A DNA stretch of 64,000 nt. It comes from Burkholderiales bacterium (lineage in GTDB: Bacteria > Pseudomonadota > Gammaproteobacteria > Burkholderiales > Ga0077523). The stretch covers positions 186,001 to 250,000 of the forward strand of contig JAIESW010000010.1 in assembly GCA_019745565.1 (NCBI GenBank), written 5' to 3'. The notes below the pieces were generated by a model that saw only the letters and a program-made list of their open reading frames with translations, did no database searches and was not told the DNA's origin. The position numbers were made by a program, and so were the translations under genes. Positions 1-10,580 of this stretch are shown piece by piece (within the stretch, counting starts at the first letter, position 1; each line of letters opens with the position of its first letter).

Positions 1-593
1 TGCTGGCCGACCTGCACCTCGCAGGGCGTTCCTATCGCGGCCAGCTCGACAACCTGCGCGGGCCGAAATGGTGGACTGCCACGGCGCCCGAGTTGCTGCC
101 GTTCCTGTCCGAGGCGAACAAGGCCATGCTTACGGACGAGGTCGCGTTCCAGGCGAGCCATCGGCTGGACGATCTGCCGCGGGGCGTGGTCCACGCCGAT
201 CTCTTCCGCGACAACGTCCTGATGCACGGCGACGCCATCGGCGGCGTCATCGACTTCTACTTCGCCTGCATCGACGTGCTGCTCTACGACGTGGCCATCA
301 CCGTGAACGACTGGTGTACGACGGAAGACTGTGAGCTCGACCCGGCGCGCACGCGCGCGCTGCTCGATGCCTATCGCGGCACGCGCGACTTCACCGAGGC
401 CGAGAAGAAGGCGTGGCCGGTCATGCTGCGCGCCAGCGCGCTGCGCTTCTGGGTCTCGCGGCTGTACGATTTCCATCTGCCGCGCCCGGGTGACCTGACC
501 CACGCGCACGACCCGTCGCGGTTCGAACGCATCCTGCGACATCACATCCAAAGCGCCGGACGATCCGGCCCCCATCTGCGACTGGTGGCCTAG
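1..593 (+). CDS. thrB: Homoserine kinase ThrB, 3' part
   Basis: The frame is open from the window edge (first full codon at base 3), so the N-terminus is missing and about 196 residues are visible. ThrB phosphorylates homoserine with ATP in threonine synthesis in the cytoplasm. The visible part holds the aminoglycoside-phosphotransferase-fold catalytic signature VVHADLFRDNVL followed by GGVIDFYFAC, which carries the catalytic Asp and the metal-binding Asn/Asp typical of the choline-kinase-like ThrB of beta- and gammaproteobacteria. The C-terminal helices (LRFWVSRLYDFHLPRPG) also fit this family. The gene is followed by a repeat-rich gap and a BPSS1780-type membrane protein, a neighbourhood usual in betaproteobacteria. 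The stop is TAG at 591-593. Confidence 0.93.
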   Translation, partial: LADLHLAGRSYRGQLDNLRGPKWWTATAPELLPFLSEANKAMLTDEVAFQASHRLDDLPRGVVHADLFRDNVLMHGDAIGGVIDFYFACIDVLLYDVAITVNDWCTTEDCELDPARTRALLDAYRGTRDFTEAEKKAWPVMLRASALRFWVSRLYDFHLPRPGDLTHAHDPSRFERILRHHIQSAGRSGPHLRLVA

Positions 594-835
594 AATGAAA
601 CAACCCCCACGCTCCCGATGGTCGCTGGTCCACGGTCGGGCCTGCAGGCCCGACCGCTTCGTCAGGCACGCGACAGTCCGCAGGGACTGTCGCATGTCCG
701 GACTCAGCCCCTCGGGGGCGCGTCAGCGGCTTGGGACGGCCCGGCGCCAACCACCTCAATGCTTGATGAGAGAGGGCCTGTGCGCCCCGGCTACGCCGGC
801 CGCTGGCCCATCGCGATTGCGAGCATCGCACTGAC
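594..835. repeat. Intergenic repeat cluster with two strong palindromes
   Basis: This gap has no gene. It holds a perfect 24-base palindrome at 633-656 (left arm CGGTCGGGCC, centre TGCA). It also holds a hairpin at 670-693 (arm GCGACAGTCC, loop GCAG). From about 700 to 752 comes a partial copy of the dispersed element also seen at 8106, 11859 and 47460 (shared text CTTGGGACGGCCCGGCG). The element lies just after thrB in the same orientation as that gene. The hairpins could end thrB transcription, but neither has a clear T-run. Confidence 0.7.
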
Positions 836-1609
836 ATGCCCGAGATCAAGAGCGTTCCCTTCATCCGCGGGTGGTTCTGGGTACTGGAGGGCTGGCGGCT
901 GTTCCTGCGCAAGCCGCTCACCGCCATCGTCTTCACCATCGCGCTCTGGTTCATCATCCAGGTAAGCGGGCTGCACGGATTGCTCGCTGCCGCAGTGGCG
1001 GTGTTGCTGCCCGTGTTCCTCGGCGGATGGGTGGCCGCATGCGACACCATTGCCCGCGGCAAGCCCGTGCCGGTCACCATGTTCTTCGAAGGGTTCCGGC
1101 GGCGCACCGCCGAACTGGGCGCGATCGGCGCCTTCAATGTCGTGGCGAACCTGCTGGTGCTGATGGTGGTCTTCGCCGTCGGCGGCGATATGCTCGGCAA
1201 GCTGATGAGTGATCCTACGGCCGTGGATCCTGCAGCGGTGGCGGAAGCGTCCGGACGCATCACGCAGGCTTTGCTGCTCGGTGTTCTCGTGGGCCTTCCG
1301 GTGGCGATGGCGGTGTGGTTCGCGCCGTTTGCCGTGATGCTCGACGGTATCCGCCCGTTGAATGCCCTGGTCGCGTCGCTGCGCGCCATGATCCGCAACA
1401 CGCTGCCGTTCCTGCTCTACAGCCTGGTGTGGCTGGCGATCGGCGTCGCGTTGTTCAGCCTCGGGAGCGCGATATTCGGTGCGCGCGCTGCGTTGGGGAT
1501 CAGTGTCTGGCTGATGATGCCGGTGCTGGTGCCCAGCGTGTACGTGAGCTACCGCGAGATCTTTCGAGTGGGTGACGCGGCGACTGATCGGCGCGTGCCC
1601 CCACCCTAA
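836..1609 (+). CDS. BPSS1780-type integral membrane protein
   Basis: A 257-residue protein with about five to six hydrophobic segments and a short charged N-terminus carrying the family-like start MPEIKSVPFIRGWFWV. It resembles the uncharacterised BPSS1780 family of betaproteobacterial inner-membrane proteins, which are usually found beside thrB, polA or uvrD. The function is unknown. The ATG at 836 is the first in-frame start and places the conserved GWFWVLEGWRLF segment near residue 12. The gene is convergent with uvrD, and the two are separated by a hairpin-rich repeat. No catalytic motif is visible. Confidence 0.75.
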   Translation: MPEIKSVPFIRGWFWVLEGWRLFLRKPLTAIVFTIALWFIIQVSGLHGLLAAAVAVLLPVFLGGWVAACDTIARGKPVPVTMFFEGFRRRTAELGAIGAFNVVANLLVLMVVFAVGGDMLGKLMSDPTAVDPAAVAEASGRITQALLLGVLVGLPVAMAVWFAPFAVMLDGIRPLNALVASLRAMIRNTLPFLLYSLVWLAIGVALFSLGSAIFGARAALGISVWLMMPVLVPSVYVSYREIFRVGDAATDRRVPPP

Positions 1610-1726
1610 CCCGGCAAAGCCGGCGCTGCGCTCCCCCACCCTCCGCCCTCCCCCGGCGCAGCCGGGGGAGGGGACGTACGCCCCTTCCCCACCTTCGGTG
1701 GGGGAAGGTTGGGATGGGGGCCCCAC
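1610..1726. repeat. Double-hairpin repeat between convergent genes
   Basis: There are two consecutive hairpins. One at 1646-1672 has a 12-bp stem and loop GCA. The other, at 1683-1708, has arm CCTTCCCCACC, loop TTC and one bulged G. The right part (GGTGGGGGAAGG, then GGGATGGGGGCC) is nearly identical to the right arm of the element at 37148-37270. In both places it ends directly at the stop codon of a minus-strand gene. It probably acts as a two-way transcription terminator, though there is no T-run. Confidence 0.65.
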
Positions 1727-3919
1727 TCAAGCCGCAGTGAGCTTCGCGTATTCCAGCGCGAGCCACTTGAGCCCGGCGTTGCGGAAGTTCACCTGGACCC
1801 GCGCGTCCGATCCGCGGCCTTCGGCGCTCACGATCACGCCCGCGCCGAATTTCGGATGCACGACGTTCTGGCCCACGCGCCACCCCGAGTCGGTCGTCGA
1901 CAGCGCCGTGAACGCCGGCGGCGCCGATGAGCGGAACGCCTGCGGTGCCCACCCGCGTACGGGCGCGGTGTTCAGCCGCTTCATGAGCTGCGGCGGCAGC
2001 TCCTCGAGGAAGCGCGATGCGACGTTGTAGCGCGTCTGTCCGTGCAGCAGGCGCGATTGCGCGTAGGAGAGATAGAGGCGGCGGCGCGCCCGGGTGATCG
2101 CCACGTACATGAGGCGGCGCTCCTCTTCGAGTCCGTCGTCCTCGTTCAGGCTGTTCTCGTGCGGGAACAGACCTTCCTCCAACCCGCCCACGAATACGGT
2201 GTGGAACTCGAGCCCCTTGGCCGAGTGCACGGTCATGAGCTGCAATGCGTCGGCACCCGCGCCGGCCTGATGCTCTCCCGCCTCCAGAGCCGCGTGCGCG
2301 AGGAACGAATTGAGCGCCGCGAGCGGATCGTTCGGATCGGCGGTGCCGCCTTCCTCGGCGTTCGGATCGTAGATCTCCTCCACGACGAACGCTGCCGCGG
2401 CGTTCACCAGTTCGTCGAGGTTCTCCAGGCGCTCGGCGCCCTCCTTCTCGGTCTGGTAGTGCTGCTTCAAGCCGCTGCCTTCGACGACGTGCTCGACGAT
2501 CTCCGCGAGCGGCAATCCCGCCACCTGCCGGCGCAGCCCTTCGATCATCTGCACGAAGGTCGCGATGCTGCTGCCGGCCTTCCCCGCGAGCGCACCGCTG
2601 CACGCGGCCTGCCAGAGGCTGGTGCCGCGCAATCTGCCTGCCTCCTGGAGCTGTTCGATGCTGCGCGCGCCGATGCCGCGCGTGGGAAAATTGACTACCC
2701 GCAGCAGCGCACCGTCATCCTCGGGATTGGCCACCAGGCGCAGATAGGCCAGCGCATGCTTGACCTCCTGCCGCTCGAAGAAGCGCAGGCCGCCGTACAC
2801 GCGGTAGGGAATGGCGGCGCCGAACAGGGCGTGCTCCAGCACGCGCGACTGGGCGTTCGAGCGATACAGCAACGCGATGTCCGACAGCCGCACGCCCTCG
2901 CGCTGCAGGCTCTTGACCTCGTCGACGATGAACCCGGCTTCCTCGATATCGGTGGCCGCCTCGAACACCCGCAATGGCTCGCCGCTGCCTTCGGCGGTCC
3001 ACAGGTTCTTGCCCAACCGCACGCGGTTGTTGGCGATGAGCGCGTTCGCGGCGTCGAGGATGTTGCCGTGGGAGCGGTAGTTCTGCTCCAGCTTGATGAC
3101 CTTGCCGGCCGCGAAGTCGCGCTCGAAGGCGAGCATGTTGCCGGAGTCCGCCCCTCGGAAGCGATATATCGATTGATCATCATCACCTACTGCGAACACG
3201 GCGGCGTCCTTGCCGGCGAGCAGCTTGAGCCACTCGTACTGCAGCTTGTTGGTGTCCTGGAACTCGTCCACCAGGATGTGCTGAAAGCGTGACTGGTAGT
3301 GGGCGCGCAGCACTTCGTTGCGCTTCAGCAGTTCGTAGCTGCGCAGCAGGAGTTCCGCGAAATCCACCACGCCTTCCTGGTTGCACTGCCGGTCGTACGC
3401 TTCGTAGACGTCGTTCAGGCGACGCGCGAAATCGTCCGGCGGATCCACCTGGGACGAGCGCAGCCCCGCTTCCTTCTGGGCATTGATGAACCACTGCGCC
3501 TGGCGCGGCGGATACTTCTCGTCATCGACATTGAGCGCGCGCATCACACGCTTGATGATCGCGAGCTGGTCCGCCGAGTCGAGAATCTGGAACGCCGCCG
3601 GCAACGCCGCATCGCGGTGATGGGTGCGCAGCAGCCGGTTGCACAAGCCATGGAACGTGCCGACCCACATGCCGCGCGTATTGATGGGCAGCATCGCCGA
3701 GATGCGCGTCAGCATCTCGCGCGCGGCCTTGTTGGTGAACGTCACGGCCAGCAGCGCCATGGGGCTTACCTGACCGGTCTGGATCAGCCAGGCGATGCGG
3801 GTGGTGAGGACGCGGGTCTTGCCGCTGCCGGCACCGGCGAGGATCAACGCCGACATGCGCGGCAGCGTGACGGCCTCGAGTTGCTGCGGATTCAGGCCGT
3901 CGAGAAGAGAGGAGTTCAT
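1727..3919 (-). CDS. uvrD: DNA helicase II, UvrD/Rep family
   Basis: A 730-residue superfamily 1A 3'-5' DNA helicase acting in nucleotide excision repair, mismatch repair and replication-fork clearance. The Walker A motif is GAGSGKT at residues 29-35, followed by VTFTNKAAREM (motif Ia). Walker B is DEFQDTN at 218-224, and GDDDQSIYRFRGA (motif III) follows. Further on are the 1A/2A/2B domains with VMTVHSAKGLEF-type motif V and ITRARRRLYL motif VI. The C-terminal tail (FGAGVIVSAEG) is the Tudor-like segment characteristic of UvrD and PcrA rather than Rep. The start ATG at 3919 lies 24 bases downstream of a consensus TATAAT. It is transcribed alone. Confidence 0.95.
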   Translation of the reverse strand: MNSSLLDGLNPQQLEAVTLPRMSALILAGAGSGKTRVLTTRIAWLIQTGQVSPMALLAVTFTNKAAREMLTRISAMLPINTRGMWVGTFHGLCNRLLRTHHRDAALPAAFQILDSADQLAIIKRVMRALNVDDEKYPPRQAQWFINAQKEAGLRSSQVDPPDDFARRLNDVYEAYDRQCNQEGVVDFAELLLRSYELLKRNEVLRAHYQSRFQHILVDEFQDTNKLQYEWLKLLAGKDAAVFAVGDDDQSIYRFRGADSGNMLAFERDFAAGKVIKLEQNYRSHGNILDAANALIANNRVRLGKNLWTAEGSGEPLRVFEAATDIEEAGFIVDEVKSLQREGVRLSDIALLYRSNAQSRVLEHALFGAAIPYRVYGGLRFFERQEVKHALAYLRLVANPEDDGALLRVVNFPTRGIGARSIEQLQEAGRLRGTSLWQAACSGALAGKAGSSIATFVQMIEGLRRQVAGLPLAEIVEHVVEGSGLKQHYQTEKEGAERLENLDELVNAAAAFVVEEIYDPNAEEGGTADPNDPLAALNSFLAHAALEAGEHQAGAGADALQLMTVHSAKGLEFHTVFVGGLEEGLFPHENSLNEDDGLEEERRLMYVAITRARRRLYLSYAQSRLLHGQTRYNVASRFLEELPPQLMKRLNTAPVRGWAPQAFRSSAPPAFTALSTTDSGWRVGQNVVHPKFGAGVIVSAEGRGSDARVQVNFRNAGLKWLALEYAKLTAA

Positions 3920-3925
3920 GGAGCG

Positions 3926-3948
3926 ATTCGGGTTGTGCCCGAATTATA
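3926..3948 (-). promoter_or_regulatory. uvrD -10 box and leader hairpin
   Basis: On the minus strand, TATAAT (3948-3943) is followed by a 7-bp inverted repeat (ATTCGGG / CCCGAAT, loop of 5, 3926-3944) that partly overlaps it and ends just before the uvrD start. No good -35 is visible. The inverted repeat could be an operator or a leader hairpin. It does not match the LexA box (CTGT-N8-ACAG). Confidence 0.45.
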
Positions 3949-4057
3949 GAGGGCGCGTCGCACGGCCCGAGGCATTTTGCCCGTGGAGCATCTGGTATCG
4001 TTCCGGTCCGGTCCGCGCCGGCTGGCGCGCAACCATCCGTATCGTCAGGAGCACGCT

Positions 4058-4465
4058 TTGAAACCGAACACCTTTTCCGCGAGTCCGACCGCCTCCACCA
4101 TCATCCGGCGTTGCCTCGCCGTGCTGGCGCTGGCTTGCTGTGCCGGCCCTGCTGCGGCCGCCGAAGCTCCCGGCCCCGTGGCCGTCACCATCGACTGGCT
4201 GGCCACCAATGGACGCTGTGAATTCATGCTGACCAAGGACGACGAGGGCTACGGCATCGTGCTCAAGATGGACCCGATCATTCCGCTCGCGCCGGGCGAC
4301 GTGATCGTCGGCAAGCTGTCCACCATCAATTTCACCGGGCGCGTCGTGAAGGAGGCCACCGGCGAGGCCACCATGATGCGCGCCATGATGTACGGTGCGC
4401 GCCGCAAGGACGCCGTGAAGCAGATGGTGGAGTGGTCGCGCTTCTGCAAGCCGCCCGCGGAGTAA
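4058..4465 (+). CDS. Small exported protein of unknown function
   Basis: A 135-residue protein. I chose the TTG at 4058 because AGGAG lies at 4047-4051, six bases upstream. The frame extends further upstream (TTG at 3977) but without a ribosome-binding site. Residues 1 to about 37 form a signal peptide (TIIRRCLAVLALACCAGPAAAAEA) with likely cleavage after AAA. The mature part is about 100 residues, contains two cysteines (GRCEFML and SRFCKPP) that could form a disulphide, and has no motif I recognise. A periplasmic location is inferred. It lies divergent from uvrD and convergent with the FecR-SPOR gene. Confidence 0.7.
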   Translation: MKPNTFSASPTASTIIRRCLAVLALACCAGPAAAAEAPGPVAVTIDWLATNGRCEFMLTKDDEGYGIVLKMDPIIPLAPGDVIVGKLSTINFTGRVVKEATGEATMMRAMMYGARRKDAVKQMVEWSRFCKPPAE

Positions 4466-4513
4466 CGCGCAGCGGATCGGACCGGCGCGGCTTCCGCACC
4501 GGTCCCGTGCCGT

Positions 4514-5389
4514 CTACATCGAGACCGACGGTTCGGCGATCTCCAGTTCGGTCTTGAGGCGGCGTCCGAGCGCCAGCGCTTCGGCGCGCGACGGCAGACC
4601 GAGGATGCGGACACGGTAGATCGTCCCCGTGTCGGAAGAGACCGGACGGATCACCGCCGGATAGCCGGCCGCCCGCAGTCGGTCGTAGGTACCCAGAGCG
4701 TCTTCCTGATTGCTGAACGTGCCGACGGTGACTTTCCACTTGCCCCCGGCGCGAGCCGCTCCCGTGCCGCTCGCGATCTCGGTCTCGGCGGCGTATTTGC
4801 CGAGCACATCGAGCGTCGCCTTGGTGAGCGGCGGCGAGGGCATATCCTTCGGCGCATCGAAGACCGACAGCGGCTCGGTCATGTCGACCTCGGCACCGTC
4901 GCCGCGCTTGACCGCGATGTGACCCTCGATCAGCACGACGAACTCGCGATCGGCCTGGGCCTTGCCCCACAGATCGGTGCCGCGGATACCCACGGTGACG
5001 GTGGGCAGTCGAATCGTCACCTCGCGCTGCGTACGCACTTTCGCCACGGCGGACGTGGTGAACCGGAAGGCGCCGGTCAGCACCTGCAGTGTGGCCTGGA
5101 ACAGGGAACGATTCTCCGGCGCCGGCGCAGCGGCTGCGACGACGAACCGCGCGTTCTCACCCAGCTTGACGGCGCTGCCGTCACCCAGGCGCAGCAGCAC
5201 GCGCGAGCCGGCAGCAGTGGTGATCTCGTCGGCCGCTTGCAGCGCATCTCCGGCACCGAGCGGCTGCTTCAATCCACCCCGCGTCACCCAGGCGGGCATG
5301 TTCACACCCTCGACCAGCACATCGGGTGCGGCGAGCGCGTTGGCGGCACAACACGCCGCCGCCGCTACCATGAACCACTTCGAAAACAT
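4514..5389 (-). CDS. Periplasmic FecR-domain protein with C-terminal SPOR domain
   Basis: A 291-residue protein with a signal peptide (residues 1-20, ending ALA). The FecR-like domain covers about residues 40-150 (GDALQAADEITTAAGSRVLL and LPTVTVGIRGTDLW, the latter typical of FecR). A SPOR domain fills roughly residues 212-291 (KWKVTVGTFSNQEDA ... YRVRILGLPSRAEA). SPOR domains bind denuded septal peptidoglycan. FecR domains usually belong to anti-sigma or sensor proteins, but here there is no transmembrane helix after the signal and no sigma factor beside it, so a surface-sensor role is unlikely. I infer a periplasmic protein that may bind the wall at the division site. It is divergent from leuS. 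Confidence 0.8.
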   Translation of the reverse strand: MFSKWFMVAAAACCAANALAAPDVLVEGVNMPAWVTRGGLKQPLGAGDALQAADEITTAAGSRVLLRLGDGSAVKLGENARFVVAAAAPAPENRSLFQATLQVLTGAFRFTTSAVAKVRTQREVTIRLPTVTVGIRGTDLWGKAQADREFVVLIEGHIAVKRGDGAEVDMTEPLSVFDAPKDMPSPPLTKATLDVLGKYAAETEIASGTGAARAGGKWKVTVGTFSNQEDALGTYDRLRAAGYPAVIRPVSSDTGTIYRVRILGLPSRAEALALGRRLKTELEIAEPSVSM

Positions 5390-5468
5390 GACGTTCTCCT
5401 GATTTCCCTGAAGGCCGCGCTCCCCACCAGCCCGGGCGGAGATACGGGTGCGGACCGGAGTCGGATGA

Positions 5469-8105
<2,637 letters not shown>

Positions 8106-8183
8106 AGGGGCTTCCCCCCCGACAGGCCTGCGGCCTCTCCCCCCAAGGGGCCAGCCGCTTGGGGCGGCCCGGCGCTGGCTGAG
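8106..8183 (+). repeat. Dispersed GC-rich intergenic repeat, copy 1
   Basis: This element begins right after the leuS stop. It carries CCCGACAGGCCTGCGGCC, then CTCCCCCCAAGGGGCCAGC, then GCTTGGGGCGGCCCGGCG. Close copies in the opposite orientation lie at 11859-11943 and 47460-47537, with a partial copy near 700-752. It contains several short self-complementary arms. Each copy follows the stop codon of a gene and is oriented with that gene. Confidence 0.75.
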
Positions 8184-8198
8184 CGCGAGGCGTGGCGC

Positions 8199-8726
8199 GT
8201 GAGGCGTGAGGCGCAACGGCCGACGCGACGTCGCGCCTTGCTCGCGCTCGCGGCGGTTGCGTTCACGACTTCGTGCGGGTTCCAGCTGCGCGGCCGCACC
8301 GATCTGCCCTTCGACACCATCTTCGTGGAAGGCATGGAGTACTCGCCGTTCACCGGGCAGCTGCGCCGCGCCATCGAAACCGCGAGCAGTACCAAGCTCG
8401 CGGAGGACGCCGACAAGGCCCAGGCGGTCCTCACGCTGATCGGCGAGTCGCAGGAGCGCACCATCCTGGCGCTGTCCGGCGGCGGTCGCGTTCGCGAGTT
8501 CCAGCTGCGCTACCGCGTGAGCTTCCGCGTGCACGACGGCAAGGGCAAGGAGTGGCTGCCCGCGAACGAAGTGGTTCTGCGCCGCGACCTGACCTACGAC
8601 GACACCCAGGTGCTTGCGAAGGAAGCGGAAGCGCAGTTGTTGTTCAAGGACATGCAGTCCGATGCCGTGAGCCAGGTCCTGCGCCGCATCCAGGCGATCC
8701 GCGCCGCTTCGACGTTCGACAGCTAG
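8199..8726 (+). CDS. lptE: LPS-assembly lipoprotein LptE
   Basis: A 175-residue outer-membrane lipoprotein that plugs and helps fold LptD, the pore delivering lipopolysaccharide to the cell surface. A basic N-terminus and short hydrophobic stretch end in a lipobox-like FTTSC, followed immediately by GFQLRGR, the hallmark LptE/RlpB start of the mature protein. The alternating strand pattern (REFQLRYRVSFRV) also fits. The start is GTG at 8199. There is no good ribosome-binding site, and the upstream bases are part of a repeat. LptE is usually followed by holA, but here metX follows after 84 bases. Confidence 0.9.
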   Translation: MRREAQRPTRRRALLALAAVAFTTSCGFQLRGRTDLPFDTIFVEGMEYSPFTGQLRRAIETASSTKLAEDADKAQAVLTLIGESQERTILALSGGGRVREFQLRYRVSFRVHDGKGKEWLPANEVVLRRDLTYDDTQVLAKEAEAQLLFKDMQSDAVSQVLRRIQAIRAASTFDS

Positions 8727-8810
8727 CATGCGGACCTGCCCGAAAGGAATGCAGCCGCTCCTTGTCGAGGGGCAATCTCTCCCTGAAGCGCTCCGCCGCG
8801 TGCCCACGGC

Positions 8811-9953
8811 ATGAACGCCGCCGCCCCGAACATCGCCGACTCCGTTGGCGTGGTGGTTCCGATCGATGTGCACTTCGATGTGCCGCTGCGCCTGAAGAGC
8901 GGCGCCGTCATGCCGCAGTACGACCTGCGCTACGAGACCTACGGCACGCTGAACGAGCAGCGCTCGAACGCAGTTCTCGTCTGCCATGCGTTGAACGCCT
9001 CACACCATGTCGCGGGTTGGTACGCGAACGACCCGCGCGATGTCGGCTGGTGGGACAACCTGATCGGGCCCGGCAAACCGGTGGATACCAACCGGTTCTT
9101 CGTCATCGGTGTCAACAATCTCGGCGGCTGCCACGGATCGACCGGCCCGGCGAGCATCAACCCTGCGACGGGACGACCGTGGGGCGCGGACTTTCCGGTG
9201 GTGACGGTGGAAGACTGGGTCGAGGCCCAGGCGCGACTCGCCACTCACTTGGGCATCGAACGCTTTGCGGCCGTGATCGGCGGCAGTCTCGGCGCCATGC
9301 AGGCGCTCCAATGGACCATGAGCCATCCCGATCGTGTCGGGCTCGCGCTGGTCAGTGCCGCCGCGCCGAAGCTCTCGGCGCAGAACATCGCGTTCAACGA
9401 AGTGGCGCGTCAGGCGATCACCACGGACCCCGATTTCCACGGCGGCAACTACTACGCCCACGGCGTGGTGCCGCGGCGCGGTCTGCGGCTTGCGCGCATG
9501 CTGGGCCACATCACCTACCTGTCCGACGACGCGATGGCGGAGAAGTTCGGCCGCGAGCTGCGTGGCGGCGAGATCAAGTTCGGGTTCGACGTGGAGTTCG
9601 AGATCGAGTCCTACCTCCGGTACCAGGGCGACAAGTTCTCCACCTATTTCGACGCGAACACCTACCTGCGTATCACCAAGGCGCTCGACTACTTCGATCC
9701 GGCGCTCGAGCACGGCGGCAACCTCTCCGCGGCGGTCAAGGGCGCGAAGGCGCGCTACCTGGTGGTGTCGTTCACGTCCGACTGGCGCTTCTCGCCGGCG
9801 CGCTCGCGCGAGATCGTGAAGGCACTGCTCGACAACCGTCTCGACGTGACCTATGCCGAGATCGACGCGCCCCATGGTCACGACGCGTTCCTGATGGACG
9901 ATCCGCGATACCACTCGTTGATCCGCGCGACGATGGAATCACTACCCCTGTGA
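8811..9953 (+). CDS. metX: Homoserine O-acyltransferase MetX
   Basis: A 380-residue alpha/beta hydrolase that activates homoserine with acetyl- or succinyl-CoA, the first committed step of methionine synthesis. The nucleophile is Ser159 in [12 protein letters not shown]. The other triad members are Asp324 (FTSDWRF) and His357 (HGHDAFL). The conserved [11 protein letters not shown] segment is present. In betaproteobacteria MetX-family enzymes often use succinyl-CoA, and the acyl donor cannot be settled by eye. Its stop overlaps the metW start by four bases (GTGA), so the two are translated together, as in the usual metXW operon. Confidence 0.96.
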   Translation: MNAAAPNIADSVGVVVPIDVHFDVPLRLKSGAVMPQYDLRYETYGTLNEQRSNAVLVCHALNASHHVAGWYANDPRDVGWWDNLIGPGKPVDTNRFFVIGVNNLGGCHGSTGPASINPATGRPWGADFPVVTVEDWVEAQARLATHLGIERFAAVIGGSLGAMQALQWTMSHPDRVGLALVSAAAPKLSAQNIAFNEVARQAITTDPDFHGGNYYAHGVVPRRGLRLARMLGHITYLSDDAMAEKFGRELRGGEIKFGFDVEFEIESYLRYQGDKFSTYFDANTYLRITKALDYFDPALEHGGNLSAAVKGAKARYLVVSFTSDWRFSPARSREIVKALLDNRLDVTYAEIDAPHGHDAFLMDDPRYHSLIRATMESLPL

Positions 9954-10570
9954 TTGCAGCCCTGCCCGCACGTTCGGACTTCAGCGCGATCGCCGGCTGG
10001 ATCAAGCCCGGCGCCCACGTGCTCGACCTGGGTTGCGGCGACGGCTCGCTGCTGCGCTTCCTCAAGGAGACCCGTGGTGCCACGGGTTACGGCGTCGACA
10101 TCGCCGACGACAACGTGCTCGCGTGCGTGAAGAACCGGATCAACGTGATCCAGAGCGATCTGGAGGCCGGTCTCTCGGGGTTCGATTCCGGCTCCTTCGA
10201 TTGCGTGGTCCTGTCGCAGACGCTGCAGGCGATGAAGCACACCGAACGGTTGCTGAAGGAGATCCTGCGCGTGGGGCGCGAGGGCATCGTGAGTTTCCCC
10301 AACTTCGCGTACTGGCGCACCCGGTTGCAGCTGATGGCGGGCCACATGCCGGTCTCGAAGGAGCTGCCGTACCAGTGGTACGACACGCCCAACATCCACC
10401 TCTTCACGCTCGCCGACTTCGAGAAGTTCTGCCGCGGTCACGGCGTGCGCATCCTCGAGCGCGTCGTGCTGGCCGGCGGCCGGCCGGTGACGACCTGGCC
10501 CAACATGCTGGGTGCGCTCGCGGTCTACCGCCTCGATCGCGCCGGCGGTGCCGTTCCGGTGTCCGCCTGA
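9950..10570 (+). CDS. metW: Methionine biosynthesis protein MetW
   Basis: A 206-residue class I SAM-methyltransferase-fold protein. The start is the GTG at 9950, overlapping the metX stop; the open frame extends much further upstream but that is read-through in another gene's frame. Motif I is [13 protein letters not shown] near residue 24. The MetW-typical segments [24 protein letters not shown] and [14 protein letters not shown] are all present. MetW is required with MetX for homoserine acylation in several proteobacteria, probably as a partner of MetX rather than a true methyltransferase. Cytoplasmic. Confidence 0.95.
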   Translation: MIAALPARSDFSAIAGWIKPGAHVLDLGCGDGSLLRFLKETRGATGYGVDIADDNVLACVKNRINVIQSDLEAGLSGFDSGSFDCVVLSQTLQAMKHTERLLKEILRVGREGIVSFPNFAYWRTRLQLMAGHMPVSKELPYQWYDTPNIHLFTLADFEKFCRGHGVRILERVVLAGGRPVTTWPNMLGALAVYRLDRAGGAVPVSA

Positions 10571-10580
10571 TCATCGCTTC

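Noticed and set aside
8273..9949. Long N-terminal extension of metW
   Set aside because: The frame is open through lptE and metX in another phase; the MetW family begins at the GTG at 9950, which overlaps the metX stop.
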